Positions 8,170 to 15,925 of a stretch of 64,000 nucleotides of DNA are shown here, in pieces. Under the pieces are notes generated by a model. It worked only from the letters and a program-made list of their open reading frames with translations, searched no databases and had not been told where the DNA came from. This DNA is from Paraburkholderia tropica (GTDB lineage: Bacteria; Pseudomonadota; Gammaproteobacteria; Burkholderiales; Burkholderiaceae): the NCBI RefSeq assembly GCF_900109265.1, contig NZ_FNZM01000003.1, forward strand, positions 124,001-188,000. Reading direction: 5' to 3'. The translations under genes and the position numbers were made by a program. The number at the start of each line of letters is the position of its first letter. The first letter of the stretch is position 1.

Positions 8170-9780
8170 ATGTCAGTCATCCGTTCCACGCGCCCGCTGG
8201 ACTGGCGCGAAATCTGCGCCGTCGCCGCGGGCGCGCCGCTCGAACTGGCGCCCGACGCGCGCGAACGCATCGGCGCCGCGCGTGCGCTCGTCGAGCAGAT
8301 CATTGCCCGCAATATCCGCGCGTACGGCGTGAACACGGGCGTCGGCGCACTGTGCGACGTGGTGGTGTCGCCGGCCGAGCAGCATGCGCTCTCGCACAAC
8401 ATTCTGATGAGCCACGCGGTGGGCGTGGGCGAGCCGCTGGGCGCGCAGGAAACGCGCGCGATCATGGCCGCCGCCATCAACAATTACGCGCATGGTCATT
8501 CGGGTGTGCGCGTCGAACTCGTCGAACGGCTCGTGGCGCTGCTCGAGGCCGATTGCCTGCCCGAAGTGCCCGCGCTCGGTTCGGTCGGTTACCTGAGCCA
8601 CATGGCGCACATCGCGCTCGTGTGCGTGGGCGCGGGGCACGCGCGCTGGCGCGGCGAACGCATGAGCGGCGCAGACGCGTTGCGGCGACTCGGGCTCGAA
8701 CCGCTATCGCTGCAAGCAAAGGAAGGCTTGAGCCTCGTGAACGGCACGCCGTGCGTGACGGGGCTCGCGGCGCTTGCGCTCCAGCGCGCGCATTGGCTGC
8801 TCGATTGGGCCGATGCCGTCGCCGCGATGAGCTTCGAAAATCTCGGCGGCCAGATGGCGGCGTTCGACGCGGGCTCGCTGGCGTTTCGCGTTTCGCCGGG
8901 GCTCGCGCGAGTCGGCGCGCGTATGCGCGCGGCGCTGGCGGGCAGCGGCCTGCTGGCAGCGGCGCTCGGCCGGCGCACTCAGGACCCGCTGAGCATGCGG
9001 ACGATTCCGCACGTGCACGGCGCGGCGCGCGACGTGCTGGCCGCGACGGCGGAAGTGGTGAATCGCGAACTCGCCTCGACGACCGACAACCCGATTGTCG
9101 CCGGGACGCTCGACGAGCCGCGCGTGTATTCGCAGGCGCACGCGGTGGGCGCATCGATCGCGCTGGCGATGGACAGCCTCGCCGCGGCCGTCGCGCAGGT
9201 CGCGGCGATGGCGGAGCGACGACTGGACCGCCTCGTGAATCCCCTTGTGAGCGGACTGCCCGCATTCCTCGCACAAGCGAGCGGCACGCGTTCGGGCTTC
9301 ATGATCGCGCAGTACACGGCGGCGGCGCTGGTCGCGCAGAACCGTCGCGAAGCCGCTCCGGCAAGTCTCGACGGCGGGGTGACGTCCGGCTTGCAGGAAG
9401 ATCACCTGTGCCACGCGACGCCCGCCGCGCTCAAGGCGCTCGCCGTCATCGAAAACAGCAGTCGCATTGTCGGCATCGAACTGCTGGCGGCGGCGCAGGC
9501 CTACGATCTCCAGCCGCTCGCGGCGTCGCGCGCGCCATACACGGAAGCGCTCTATACGCAGGTGCGCGCCGTCCTGCCGACCTATTGCGACGATCGCCCG
9601 CTCGCGGAGGACATGACGCTGGCCTTCCACCTGATCGCCGACGGCGGGCCGCCGCCGCTGCCCGATCCGTGCGATTTCCCTTCGACGCTTGAGCGCTGTA
9701 CGCCCGCGCCCGTGGAGTCCGTGGCGGGTGCGGGTGCTGCGTCGGCCAACGATGCGATGCCGGGCGTGGTCGGCAGCTAA
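8170..9780 (+). CDS. HAL/PAL-family lyase paralogue lacking the MIO triplet
   Basis: A 536-residue protein with the full-length fold of the aromatic amino acid ammonia-lyase family. Conserved features include YGVNTGVG (Tyr52), LMSHAVGVGEPL (His82), SLVNGT (Asn191), Arg277 in SMRT, TDNP (Asn307) and LQEDH (Gln409-Glu410). Normal enzymes read GSVGASGDLAPLAHIAL; here residues 137-150 read GSVGYLSHMAHIAL, so exactly Ala-Ser-Gly is missing. That triplet cyclises to the MIO electrophile. The catalytic Tyr of the DPYS motif is Leu274 (QDPLSMR), and the usual GNFH loop reads RVYSQAH. The frame is clean, so this is not simple decay. It sits between a histidine-type transporter and a HutC-type regulator. 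It cannot work as a normal histidine ammonia-lyase; it may catalyse another reaction or only bind ligand. Confidence 0.85.
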   Translation: MSVIRSTRPLDWREICAVAAGAPLELAPDARERIGAARALVEQIIARNIRAYGVNTGVGALCDVVVSPAEQHALSHNILMSHAVGVGEPLGAQETRAIMAAAINNYAHGHSGVRVELVERLVALLEADCLPEVPALGSVGYLSHMAHIALVCVGAGHARWRGERMSGADALRRLGLEPLSLQAKEGLSLVNGTPCVTGLAALALQRAHWLLDWADAVAAMSFENLGGQMAAFDAGSLAFRVSPGLARVGARMRAALAGSGLLAAALGRRTQDPLSMRTIPHVHGAARDVLAATAEVVNRELASTTDNPIVAGTLDEPRVYSQAHAVGASIALAMDSLAAAVAQVAAMAERRLDRLVNPLVSGLPAFLAQASGTRSGFMIAQYTAAALVAQNRREAAPASLDGGVTSGLQEDHLCHATPAALKALAVIENSSRIVGIELLAAAQAYDLQPLAASRAPYTEALYTQVRAVLPTYCDDRPLAEDMTLAFHLIADGGPPPLPDPCDFPSTLERCTPAPVESVAGAGAASANDAMPGVVGS

Positions 9781-9804
9781 AGCCATTCAAGGCGCAACGA
9801 GAAC

Positions 9805-10560
9805 ATGACGGACATGAATGCTCCGATGCAGGCCGACAGCGCGATGCGGCGCTCGCTGTCCGCGCCGCGCAAGGTCGCGCCGCCCTACGAGCAGATCAAG
9901 CGTTACGTGATGGGGCATATCGCCGACGGCACCTGGAAACCCGGCGATGCAATACCCTCGGAAACCGAGTTCGTGAAGGAGTTCGGGGTGGCGCGCATGA
10001 CGGTCTCGCGCGCGTTGCGCGAACTGACCGCGGAGCGCGTGCTCACGCGCGTGCAGGGATCGGGCACATTCGTCGCGCCGCGCGATTACGAATCGACGGT
10101 GCTCGATATCCGCAATATCGCGGATGAAATCGCTTCGCGCGGTCATCGACACGCGGCGCGCGTGATCGCGCTCGAAGCGAGCGGCTGGCCTACGGCGATT
10201 GACGAACTCGAATTGGACAGCGGTCCGGTTTTTCATTCCGCCATCATCCATATGGAGGACGATGAACCGATCCAGTTCGAGGACCGCTATGTGAATCCGC
10301 GCGTGTTTCCGCACTATCTGGAGCAGGACTTCACGCTGGAAACGCCGAACGTTTACATGGTGCGGGTCGCGCCGATCCAGCGCGCGGAATTCCGCATTTA
10401 CGCGCGCAAGCCCGATGCGCAGATTCGCCGCCATCTCGCGATGGATATCGGCGAGCCTTGCCTGATGCTATGGCGGCGCACCTGGGTCGGAGACGATGTG
10501 GCGACCGCGGTGCAACTCTGGCATCCGGCGTCGCGCTTTCATCTGGCGGGCGCGGTTTGA
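9805..10560 (+). CDS. HutC-type GntR transcriptional repressor
   Basis: A 251-residue regulator. The winged HTH spans about residues 25-92 (IADGTWKPGDAIPSETEFVK, then FGVARMTVSRALRELTAERV and VQGSGTFVA). The C-terminal UTRA ligand domain spans about 105-248. The sequence around FHSAIIHMEDDEPIQFEDRY, then PNVYMVRV and AEFRIYA, matches HutC, which senses urocanate in pseudomonads. It lies 24 nt after the lyase-like gene in the same operon, so it probably regulates itself through the two palindromes at 4637 and 4827. No hutU, hutI or hutG gene is in this window, so the inducer may differ from urocanate. Confidence 0.9.
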   Translation: MTDMNAPMQADSAMRRSLSAPRKVAPPYEQIKRYVMGHIADGTWKPGDAIPSETEFVKEFGVARMTVSRALRELTAERVLTRVQGSGTFVAPRDYESTVLDIRNIADEIASRGHRHAARVIALEASGWPTAIDELELDSGPVFHSAIIHMEDDEPIQFEDRYVNPRVFPHYLEQDFTLETPNVYMVRVAPIQRAEFRIYARKPDAQIRRHLAMDIGEPCLMLWRRTWVGDDVATAVQLWHPASRFHLAGAV

Positions 10561-10918
10561 GTGGATTGGATGGCGTGATCGGGCGGGGGAGTTTGACCTT
10601 ATGAGTCGGGGGCGTGTTACAGCGTTGGGCGTATAGCGCGGGGAGCGCCCCGAACGGCCGCATCCATTCCAGATGCGCATGCTGACGATCTCGAGGGCTT
10701 CATGGCGTTAGCGAAGCTGGCCGTATGAAGCCTGCGTGGACCGGTGCGCGATACACGTCGACCCACAAGAGGCCGCAGAGTCACACCGAAGCGGCCATCG
10801 CGATACAAGGTCAATCTGGCTTATCGTCTAAATTACTCAGTCGAAACAACCGAGGATTAGCGCGGCGAGTACGCGGATGACTCTCCGCATATCCAGATCC
10901 GTCGGCCTGCCTTGTGCG
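10561..10918. other. Intergenic region before the small-gene island
   Basis: About 360 bp between two converging genes. I see no coding frame with a ribosome-binding site and no T-tailed hairpin. Base composition drops toward the right, marking entry into the island. Confidence 0.4.
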
Positions 10919-11338
10919 TTATGGAGTTGTTGCACTCGAATATGGTCCGCTGATGCCATCGATCGCCGCCTTCACGTTGGGATCGAAGTGGTTGCGATAC
11001 CACGCTGCCATATTTTGCATCCCTTCGATACCGGGCGGGCTATTTCCCGCGCCGACAATTTCCGCGCACGCGGCAGCGACGGCAATAAGAATTCTCGCCG
11101 CCTCGGGAATGTAGGGACTGTCGAGTCCTGCGTCGTGCCGCTGGCGAATCACCGCATAGCGTACGTTCTCGGGCAATGTCCACGCGCTGGTCAAGAACTC
11201 TTGAACGCTAACCGGTCGTCCATTCACGATGATCGTCCGAGCCCGGTGCTCTTCGGCGTACCCTGCCGATTGCAACGCCTCGCAACTGTCGATCGCGGCG
11301 TTCAAAACATTACGTATCAGATGCCAATCGGTTTTCAT
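10919..11338 (-). CDS. Hypothetical protein, island gene
   Basis: A 139-residue soluble protein I do not recognise. It opens MKTDWHLIRNVLNAAIDSCE and contains RPVSVQEFLTSAWTLPENVR and HDAGLDSPYIPEAARILIAV, a mostly helical pattern without signal peptide or membrane segment. The start has AAGGAG nine bases upstream, which supports expression. Size, composition and neighbours (Imm42 and other small genes) suggest it is an immunity-type protein, but that is inference. Confidence 0.6.
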   Translation of the reverse strand: MKTDWHLIRNVLNAAIDSCEALQSAGYAEEHRARTIIVNGRPVSVQEFLTSAWTLPENVRYAVIRQRHDAGLDSPYIPEAARILIAVAAACAEIVGAGNSPPGIEGMQNMAAWYRNHFDPNVKAAIDGISGPYSSATTP

Positions 11339-11597
11339 ACGACTCTGCTCCTTGATGACGTGTTAGGCGACTCACGTTTTCAGTATTGCCGTCGGTGGGC
11401 CATTTCTCGCCGCGCGATAATGGTGATATTCGGCGGTTTGCGATGTCAACAGTTTTACGCCCGCTGTCGAACGTTCTTTCGTGGTCGGGTGCCGCTCGCG
11501 CGTATTGCATGGTGCGGGTCAAGATAGAGGGGAGAGTCTGAGTGCGACCCGTTGCTGACCTTTGACTTTCCCCAAAGCGACCGTTCAACGTATGCGC

Positions 11598-12158
11598 CTA
11601 GATCGAGTTTGGGTTGGCAAGCAGCGCTGCTGATTCATCAAACCACCTGAGGAACTTATCGATAGCGGCGGCGGCGGGCACTGCTGCATGCAAGGGCAGA
11701 ATCGTGTCGGAGCCACGTCGCAGAATAAGAATCTTCGCCGCTTGTGCCGGCGGGCAGAAAATGAAAGCCTTGCCTTCCCGGTCGAATTGCTCGCCCCAAT
11801 TCGTCAAGAAATTGAAAACGCCATATTTCTCCCAATCGCGCTCGCATTCGAAGGCGGTTCGAACGTCATCTTCAAGCAATTGATCGCCTTGAGCCCCGTA
11901 CAGTAGCCGATCAAGACGATCGATTAACTGTTCGTCGTTCAGATTGTCCAGATCACTTCGCCAAAGATCTGGAAGGGCCGCCACGAGCTGTTTGAATCCT
12001 AGATATGCCGGATACAAAGAACATCGAGGATTAGAAAAATCGCCTATCGACGTATTCGCGCACCATACTTGCATTCGCCCGTAGACGGCGGAAGGCGGGA
12101 CCAGACCAGGTTCGATCATGGCTTCGATGGCAAACTCAGATTTCGAACCGAATAACAT
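11598..12158 (-). CDS. Imm42-family immunity protein
   Basis: A 186-residue protein opening MLFGSKSEFAIEAMIEPGLV, followed by GRMQVWCANTSIGDFSNPRC. This pattern (start with a G-x-FAIE motif, then a short strand pair and a GD) is that of Imm42 proteins, which protect against polymorphic toxins delivered by contact-dependent or secretion systems. A WFDESAALLANPNSI tail ends the protein. No cognate toxin lies next to it in the window, so it would be an orphan immunity gene. Assignment is by recognition of the N-terminal pattern. Confidence 0.65.
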   Translation of the reverse strand: MLFGSKSEFAIEAMIEPGLVPPSAVYGRMQVWCANTSIGDFSNPRCSLYPAYLGFKQLVAALPDLWRSDLDNLNDEQLIDRLDRLLYGAQGDQLLEDDVRTAFECERDWEKYGVFNFLTNWGEQFDREGKAFIFCPPAQAAKILILRRGSDTILPLHAAVPAAAAIDKFLRWFDESAALLANPNSI

Positions 12159-12283
12159 CGATCAATGTCCGTGGTCTAAATGGCGGCGTTTTGTGATGGA
12201 TCTCGTGAATGCCCGCTCCTGGCCGACCTTGAAATGCCACTTCCCTCCCGATTGACTGGGAGCGAACCGGCGCCAATTCGTGC

Positions 12284-12541
12284 CTACTCGTCTTGTTCTG
12301 GTTTGAAGAACCGGACCTCGAATACGTCTTTTGTCTCCCTCACTAAGATTTTCCGGCCGCAGTTTCCGCAGGTGAGGAGGAGGTCAGACCGCCGAACGAG
12401 ATCAGAGATCAGATCATCTGCGCTTCTTCCCTCGTGGTTTGAATCAAGGAATTCTTCCGTCGCAAGCAACGATATGCCCGTTCCGCAGAACAGGTTCTTA
12501 TGAACAAGTCGATCACACTTGCACCGAACCCATGAACCCAT
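12284..12541 (-). CDS. Small Cys-rich hypothetical protein
   Basis: An 85-residue protein with CKCDRLVHKNLFCGTG near the N-terminus and LLTCGNCGRKILVRETKD near the C-terminus. The Cys pairs (Cys-x-Cys and Cys-x-x-Cys) suggest a zinc-ribbon-like fold. A purine-rich stretch (AAGGGATGAGAG) precedes the ATG at 12541. It almost abuts the next upstream frame, so the two may be co-transcribed. No family recognised. Confidence 0.5.
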   Translation of the reverse strand: MGSWVRCKCDRLVHKNLFCGTGISLLATEEFLDSNHEGRSADDLISDLVRRSDLLLTCGNCGRKILVRETKDVFEVRFFKPEQDE

Positions 12542-12544
12542 CTC

Positions 12545-12889
12545 TCATCCCTTATTGTCGCTCCACCGTCGGATTGTCGGCGATTTAGGACGACGCGTCG
12601 ATCGAACTGAATGGAGGTTAGATACGCAATCGTGGATTGCCTCCGCGAACTGCGGGTTGGACAAGCCGATACCGACGCGGGCGAGCGAAAGCAACAATTG
12701 CTCGACGCCTTTAACAATCCCGACGATACGCCTGTTTTCCACGGGATCGCTAAACCTAGGTAGTGCATCCGGCAAGTTAGATTCGATACTTACGATTCCG
12801 TCTTCAACCCTTAGGTCGATTCCGAACGGCAGCAGAAACGCTCGGTTCTTATCCATTCTTCCGATCTCGACGTTATCCACAGCCGGCAT
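12545..12889 (-). CDS. Hypothetical protein or gene fragment, immunity-like
   Basis: From ATG 12889 this frame gives 114 residues: MPAVDNVEIGRMDKNRAFLL, then PFGIDLRVEDGIVSIESNLP and GVEQLLLSLARVGIGLSNPQFAEAIHDCVS. The last pattern (GxExLLLxLxxxGxxLxxPxxxEAI) recurs at the C-terminus of many small Burkholderia proteins of unknown function found in toxin-immunity islands. A later ATG at 12856 is also possible. The frame overlaps the stop of the fragment at 12873-13088, so part of this may be the tail of a rearranged gene. Ribosome-binding support is weak. Confidence 0.45.
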   Translation of the reverse strand: MPAVDNVEIGRMDKNRAFLLPFGIDLRVEDGIVSIESNLPDALPRFSDPVENRRIVGIVKGVEQLLLSLARVGIGLSNPQFAEAIHDCVSNLHSVRSTRRPKSPTIRRWSDNKG

Positions 12890-13088
12890 TGTCAACGATC
12901 CAGCCAGCGATGTCGAACGACCGGTTGTGGCCGGGCAGCGCCCGACGACGAAGCGTGGCGATCGCCGCGGGCACGCCATCCTTTGCAAAAAGCATAAGCG
13001 ACCCTGTGTGGTCATTCTGTGCATCGAAAATCTGTCGCTCAGCACTGTTGATTTCGCAAGGCGGAATTCTTGTAAGATAGCCTGACAA
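12873..13088 (-). pseudogene. Gene fragment with the NRS-DI-WIVDN motif, copy 1
   Basis: This frame reads EINSAERQIFDAQNDHTGSL, then FAKDGVPAAIATLRRRALPG and NRSFDIAGWIVDN, then stops after AGCG. The motif NRS-x-DI-x-x-WIVDN appears again at 13690-13860, where it continues with QRLDPVGVVMCRPA. Copy 1 is therefore cut shortly after the motif. I read it as a truncated member of a protein family with two decayed copies in this island; the family is not one I can name. Confidence 0.4.
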
Positions 13089-13107
13089 TTACAGCAGCGC
13101 TCCAACA

Positions 13108-13680
13108 ATGGTCAAGATGCCAAGCCGTCTCTTTGGGCACGCTCCCATTACAACCGTTCCGACAAAGACAGAGACCCTCGCTGATCCTGGCGGTAAGGCG
13201 AAGCTCGATATCGTGCGCAGCTTACTCGCTCTGCCGTCGGAGCGTGGCCGTTGGCGCGCTGAAGATTGGCAACTCTTGCGCCACCGTGATGCCTTCTTAA
13301 CGGTGGACTGGGGACTCGACACGGAAGAGATTGTTGGTCAGTGGAACCATCTGCTTGATCCGGAGCACATGATTTCTCTCCCTGCCCCCGTCGCCGCTCT
13401 TACCGTCAGGCTGAGCTACAAAGGACATACTAGCGACGTCACGTACAGGGCATCACGAGAGGACTGCTTTATCGTCGTGGTGGCCATCGCTCAGCTTGCT
13501 AATGCAGAGATTGATACACGGCTATGCAGGGACTCACTTGGAAACAGCGACCTTTGCTTTCTTCCATTGCTGCGTGCTGAATGGAGCCAGTTGGAAGAGG
13601 CGTACGGCACAGCCGCGCTTGATCAGCGCTTTGCTCAACTGCCCACGAACATTGACGCCTTTTTAGTGTTGCTGGCGTAG
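13108..13680 (+). CDS. Hypothetical protein, island gene
   Basis: A 190-residue soluble protein without recognised domain. It contains LDIVRSLLALPSERGRWRAE, DWQLLRHRDAFLTVDWGLDT and LSYKGHTSDVTYRASREDCF, with a long helical C-terminus. It is the only plus-strand gene in the island, starts divergently from the fragment at 12873-13088, and has island-like base composition. The mix of Trp-rich acidic segments and the small size suits an immunity-type protein, but nothing proves it. Confidence 0.55.
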   Translation: MVKMPSRLFGHAPITTVPTKTETLADPGGKAKLDIVRSLLALPSERGRWRAEDWQLLRHRDAFLTVDWGLDTEEIVGQWNHLLDPEHMISLPAPVAALTVRLSYKGHTSDVTYRASREDCFIVVVAIAQLANAEIDTRLCRDSLGNSDLCFLPLLRAEWSQLEEAYGTAALDQRFAQLPTNIDAFLVLLA

Positions 13681-13689
13681 GCGCAGAAG

Positions 13690-13860
13690 TAGTCACTTCG
13701 CGTTTTCTCGAATGAGGTCGCGGCCGGCCGGCACATGACGACCCCGACTGGATCGAGGCGCTGATTGTCCACGATCCAGGAGACGATGTCGACTGACCGG
13801 TTGAATCCGCCTTCCTGTGCGGCTAGAGGCAGCTTGGAGTGAGGAGGCGACTCGCTAGAC
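13690..13860 (-). pseudogene. Gene fragment with the NRS-DI-WIVDN motif, copy 2
   Basis: The minus strand encodes GGFNRSVDIVSWIVDNQRLD followed by PVGVVMCRPAATSFEKTRSD. Over about 48 bases (13764-13811) the DNA closely matches 12878-12925, so the two are paralogous remnants. No start with a ribosome-binding site fits the frame, and its 3' end runs antisense into the 13108-13680 gene. I treat it as a decayed C-terminal fragment. Confidence 0.4.
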
Positions 13861-14361
13861 CAGCGTTTTGAACATGTGCTCCTCGTCATAGAAGCGATCT
13901 TCGACCTTCATCGCTCGCGGCTCCACGCCGAACACATGAAAGCCCTGCGACGCATAAAGCCTCTTCGCTGACAGGCTTTCCGCATTGACACAAAGCATCA
14001 ACTGGATGGTGTTCCACTCGTCGGTCGCGTGAGCTGTAGCTGCGGCTAAAAGTGTTTGTGCGATTCCCCGCCCGCGGTATGAAGGGTTGACAAACACGCC
14101 CCAAATGGTGGCCTTGTGACTCACTTGAGATAGCGGCTCGCGACGAATGCCCGTGATGCCGACCAGCACGTCAACTTCAAACGCACCAAAGACGGCCTGT
14201 GTTCGCGTCGAACGAATGCGGCCTACGATCTCCGCGATCGAGCGCGCCATTTCCTCCTGGCGGGTAGGCCATATGGCAGTGGGGGAGTTGTCGACGGCGA
14301 GAAGACGCACGGCTTTGAATTGCTCCGCGTCATGGGCGTCTAGTGTCCGGACAGTGATCAT
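13855..14361 (-). CDS. GNAT-family N-acetyltransferase
   Basis: A 168-residue acetyltransferase. The acetyl-CoA site is VFVNPSYRGRGIAQTLLAAA (about residues 96-115), and the C-terminal motif is CVNAESLSAKRLYASQGFHV. The N-terminal strand MITVRTLDAHDAEQFKAVRL is typical. I start at ATG 14361 because the longer frame upstream lacks GNAT similarity. The substrate is unknown. It sits at the edge of the island and reads away from the LysR gene. Confidence 0.8.
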   Translation of the reverse strand: MITVRTLDAHDAEQFKAVRLLAVDNSPTAIWPTRQEEMARSIAEIVGRIRSTRTQAVFGAFEVDVLVGITGIRREPLSQVSHKATIWGVFVNPSYRGRGIAQTLLAAATAHATDEWNTIQLMLCVNAESLSAKRLYASQGFHVFGVEPRAMKVEDRFYDEEHMFKTLV

Positions 14362-14608
14362 GGGATGGAAGGAGAGGAAGCCAAAGCGCTTACGGTACGC
14401 GATATCTCGCACACGTTCTGACTTTGATGTGTTCAGCCGCGCCGTATGGATCAAATTTCGACGAACAGCGAGGAAGAGGGGCCGCTCTTGGCCGAACTTC
14501 GTCGTCCGGTATATGTTCCTCGCTACTGACTGCGCCGCTTGATCAGATATTCGATAGAAAACGGACAGGTTATATACTCCCCCAATCCCAAAATCCCGCA
14601 CCACCCCC

Positions 14609-15526
14609 ATGAGCCTCTCCGTCAAAAGCGTGCGTTACTTTATCGCGGTGGCGGAAGCCGAATCCGTGACGGGCGCCACGCAGACACTCAACATCTCGCA
14701 GTCGGTCATCACCGAAGCCATCAAAGGGCTCGAAAGCGAACTCGGCGCGCAACTCTTCGTGCGTCACGCGCGCGGCATGGTGCTCACGCATGCGGGCCAC
14801 CAGTTCCTGCGTCACGCGCATCAGATCCTCGCCGCCGTCCGCAACGCCCAGCAAGCGCTCTCCGCGCGCCCGGACACCAAGACGGGCCGCTTGAACGTCG
14901 GCGTCACGAGTCTGATGACGGGCTACTTTCTGCCTTATCTGCTGGACCACTACAAGCGCGTCTTTCCCAAAGTCGAAGTGCAGGTGGTCGAAGATCAGCG
15001 CGATTACATCGAGCATCTGCTCGTCAACGGCGAGCTGGATGTCGCCGTGCTGATCGTTTCGAACGTGCAGAACAGTCAGGCCATCGAAACCGAATCGCTG
15101 ATCAAAGCCGCGTGGCGTTTGTGGCTGCCCGCGAATCACGCGCTGCGCGGGCTCGGCAGCATCTCGCTTCAGGAGATCGCCAACGAAGGCATGATCATGC
15201 TGAAAGTGGACGAGCTGGAAGACAACACCACCGCGTTCTGGCGCGCGGCGGGTCTACGGCCGAACACGGTGATGCGCACGGCGTCGGTGGAAGCGGTGCG
15301 CAGTCTGGTGGCCACCGGCGCGGGCCTGTCGATTCTTCCCGATGTGCTGTATCGCCCGTGGTCGCTCGACGGCGACCGGCTGGAGGTGCGCAAGATTCTC
15401 GGCGAGATGCCGACCGTGGATATCGGCATCGCCTGGCGGCGCAGCCTCACGCTGCCGGAGATGGTGCAGCACTTCCTCGTCGTGGCCCGCGAGTACTCGC
15501 GCACGCACAGCAAATCGTCGATCTGA
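14609..15526 (+). CDS. LysR-family regulator of the polyamine locus
   Basis: A 305-residue LysR regulator. The HTH is at about residues 5-63 (VRYFIAVAEAESVTGATQTL, ISQSVITEAIKGLESELGAQ, LFVRHARGMVLTHAG). The ligand domain covers about 92-300 and includes GRLNVGVTSLMTGYFLPYLL. It is co-directional with ydcSTUV-patD and ends 399 bp before ydcS, with a candidate operator between. In E. coli the same operon is adjacent to a MocR-type regulator (YdcR); here a LysR protein takes that place. Control of the locus is inferred from position. Confidence 0.9.
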   Translation: MSLSVKSVRYFIAVAEAESVTGATQTLNISQSVITEAIKGLESELGAQLFVRHARGMVLTHAGHQFLRHAHQILAAVRNAQQALSARPDTKTGRLNVGVTSLMTGYFLPYLLDHYKRVFPKVEVQVVEDQRDYIEHLLVNGELDVAVLIVSNVQNSQAIETESLIKAAWRLWLPANHALRGLGSISLQEIANEGMIMLKVDELEDNTTAFWRAAGLRPNTVMRTASVEAVRSLVATGAGLSILPDVLYRPWSLDGDRLEVRKILGEMPTVDIGIAWRRSLTLPEMVQHFLVVAREYSRTHSKSSI

Positions 15527-15925
15527 AATATCGATATCGTTCTCCGAGCGTTCGCTTTCGCCGAAATTGACGCGATTTTTACGCACTCTCGTTCGGGTTT
15601 TTACGGAGTCCGTCTGCGGCGCCGCCGCATCCGTAGAGGCCCGCCGGGCGGCGAATCCACGGTGCTTCGCCGGGTCTGAAAGCTCCGTGTCATACGGGCG
15701 AGCCTCGATTCCCAACCCGTTGCGTCGCCACGTTCGAGCAGGTTTTCGTCGACTTGTACGGCGATAGCCTTCGGCATTACCGATAGCTCGTATCTGGGTT
15801 TCGGCCTATCGGTCAAAAACGACCGCCTCCTAGAATAGCTCCGTCCATCATCGTATTGCCTCAAACCCTTTGCCCACGGGGCTTTCCGGTACGCCGCCCG
15901 GGCCACAACCACGAGGAATCGGAGC
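15527..15925 (+). promoter_or_regulatory. Promoter region of ydcS with 8-bp inverted repeat
   Basis: ACCGATAG (15779-15786) and CTATCGGT (15806-15813) form a perfect inverted repeat with a 19-bp spacer. A third CGATAG lies at 15762-15767. A -10-like TAGAAT occurs at 15831-15836, and ydcS begins at 15926. The arrangement suits a LysR-controlled promoter, with the dyad as the candidate site for the LysR protein encoded upstream. No terminator for lysR is visible, so read-through is possible. Confidence 0.45.

Noticed and set aside
8170..9780. Annotation as a functional histidine ammonia-lyase (HutH)
   Set aside because: The Ala-Ser-Gly MIO precursor is absent and the catalytic Tyr is replaced, so only family membership is claimed.
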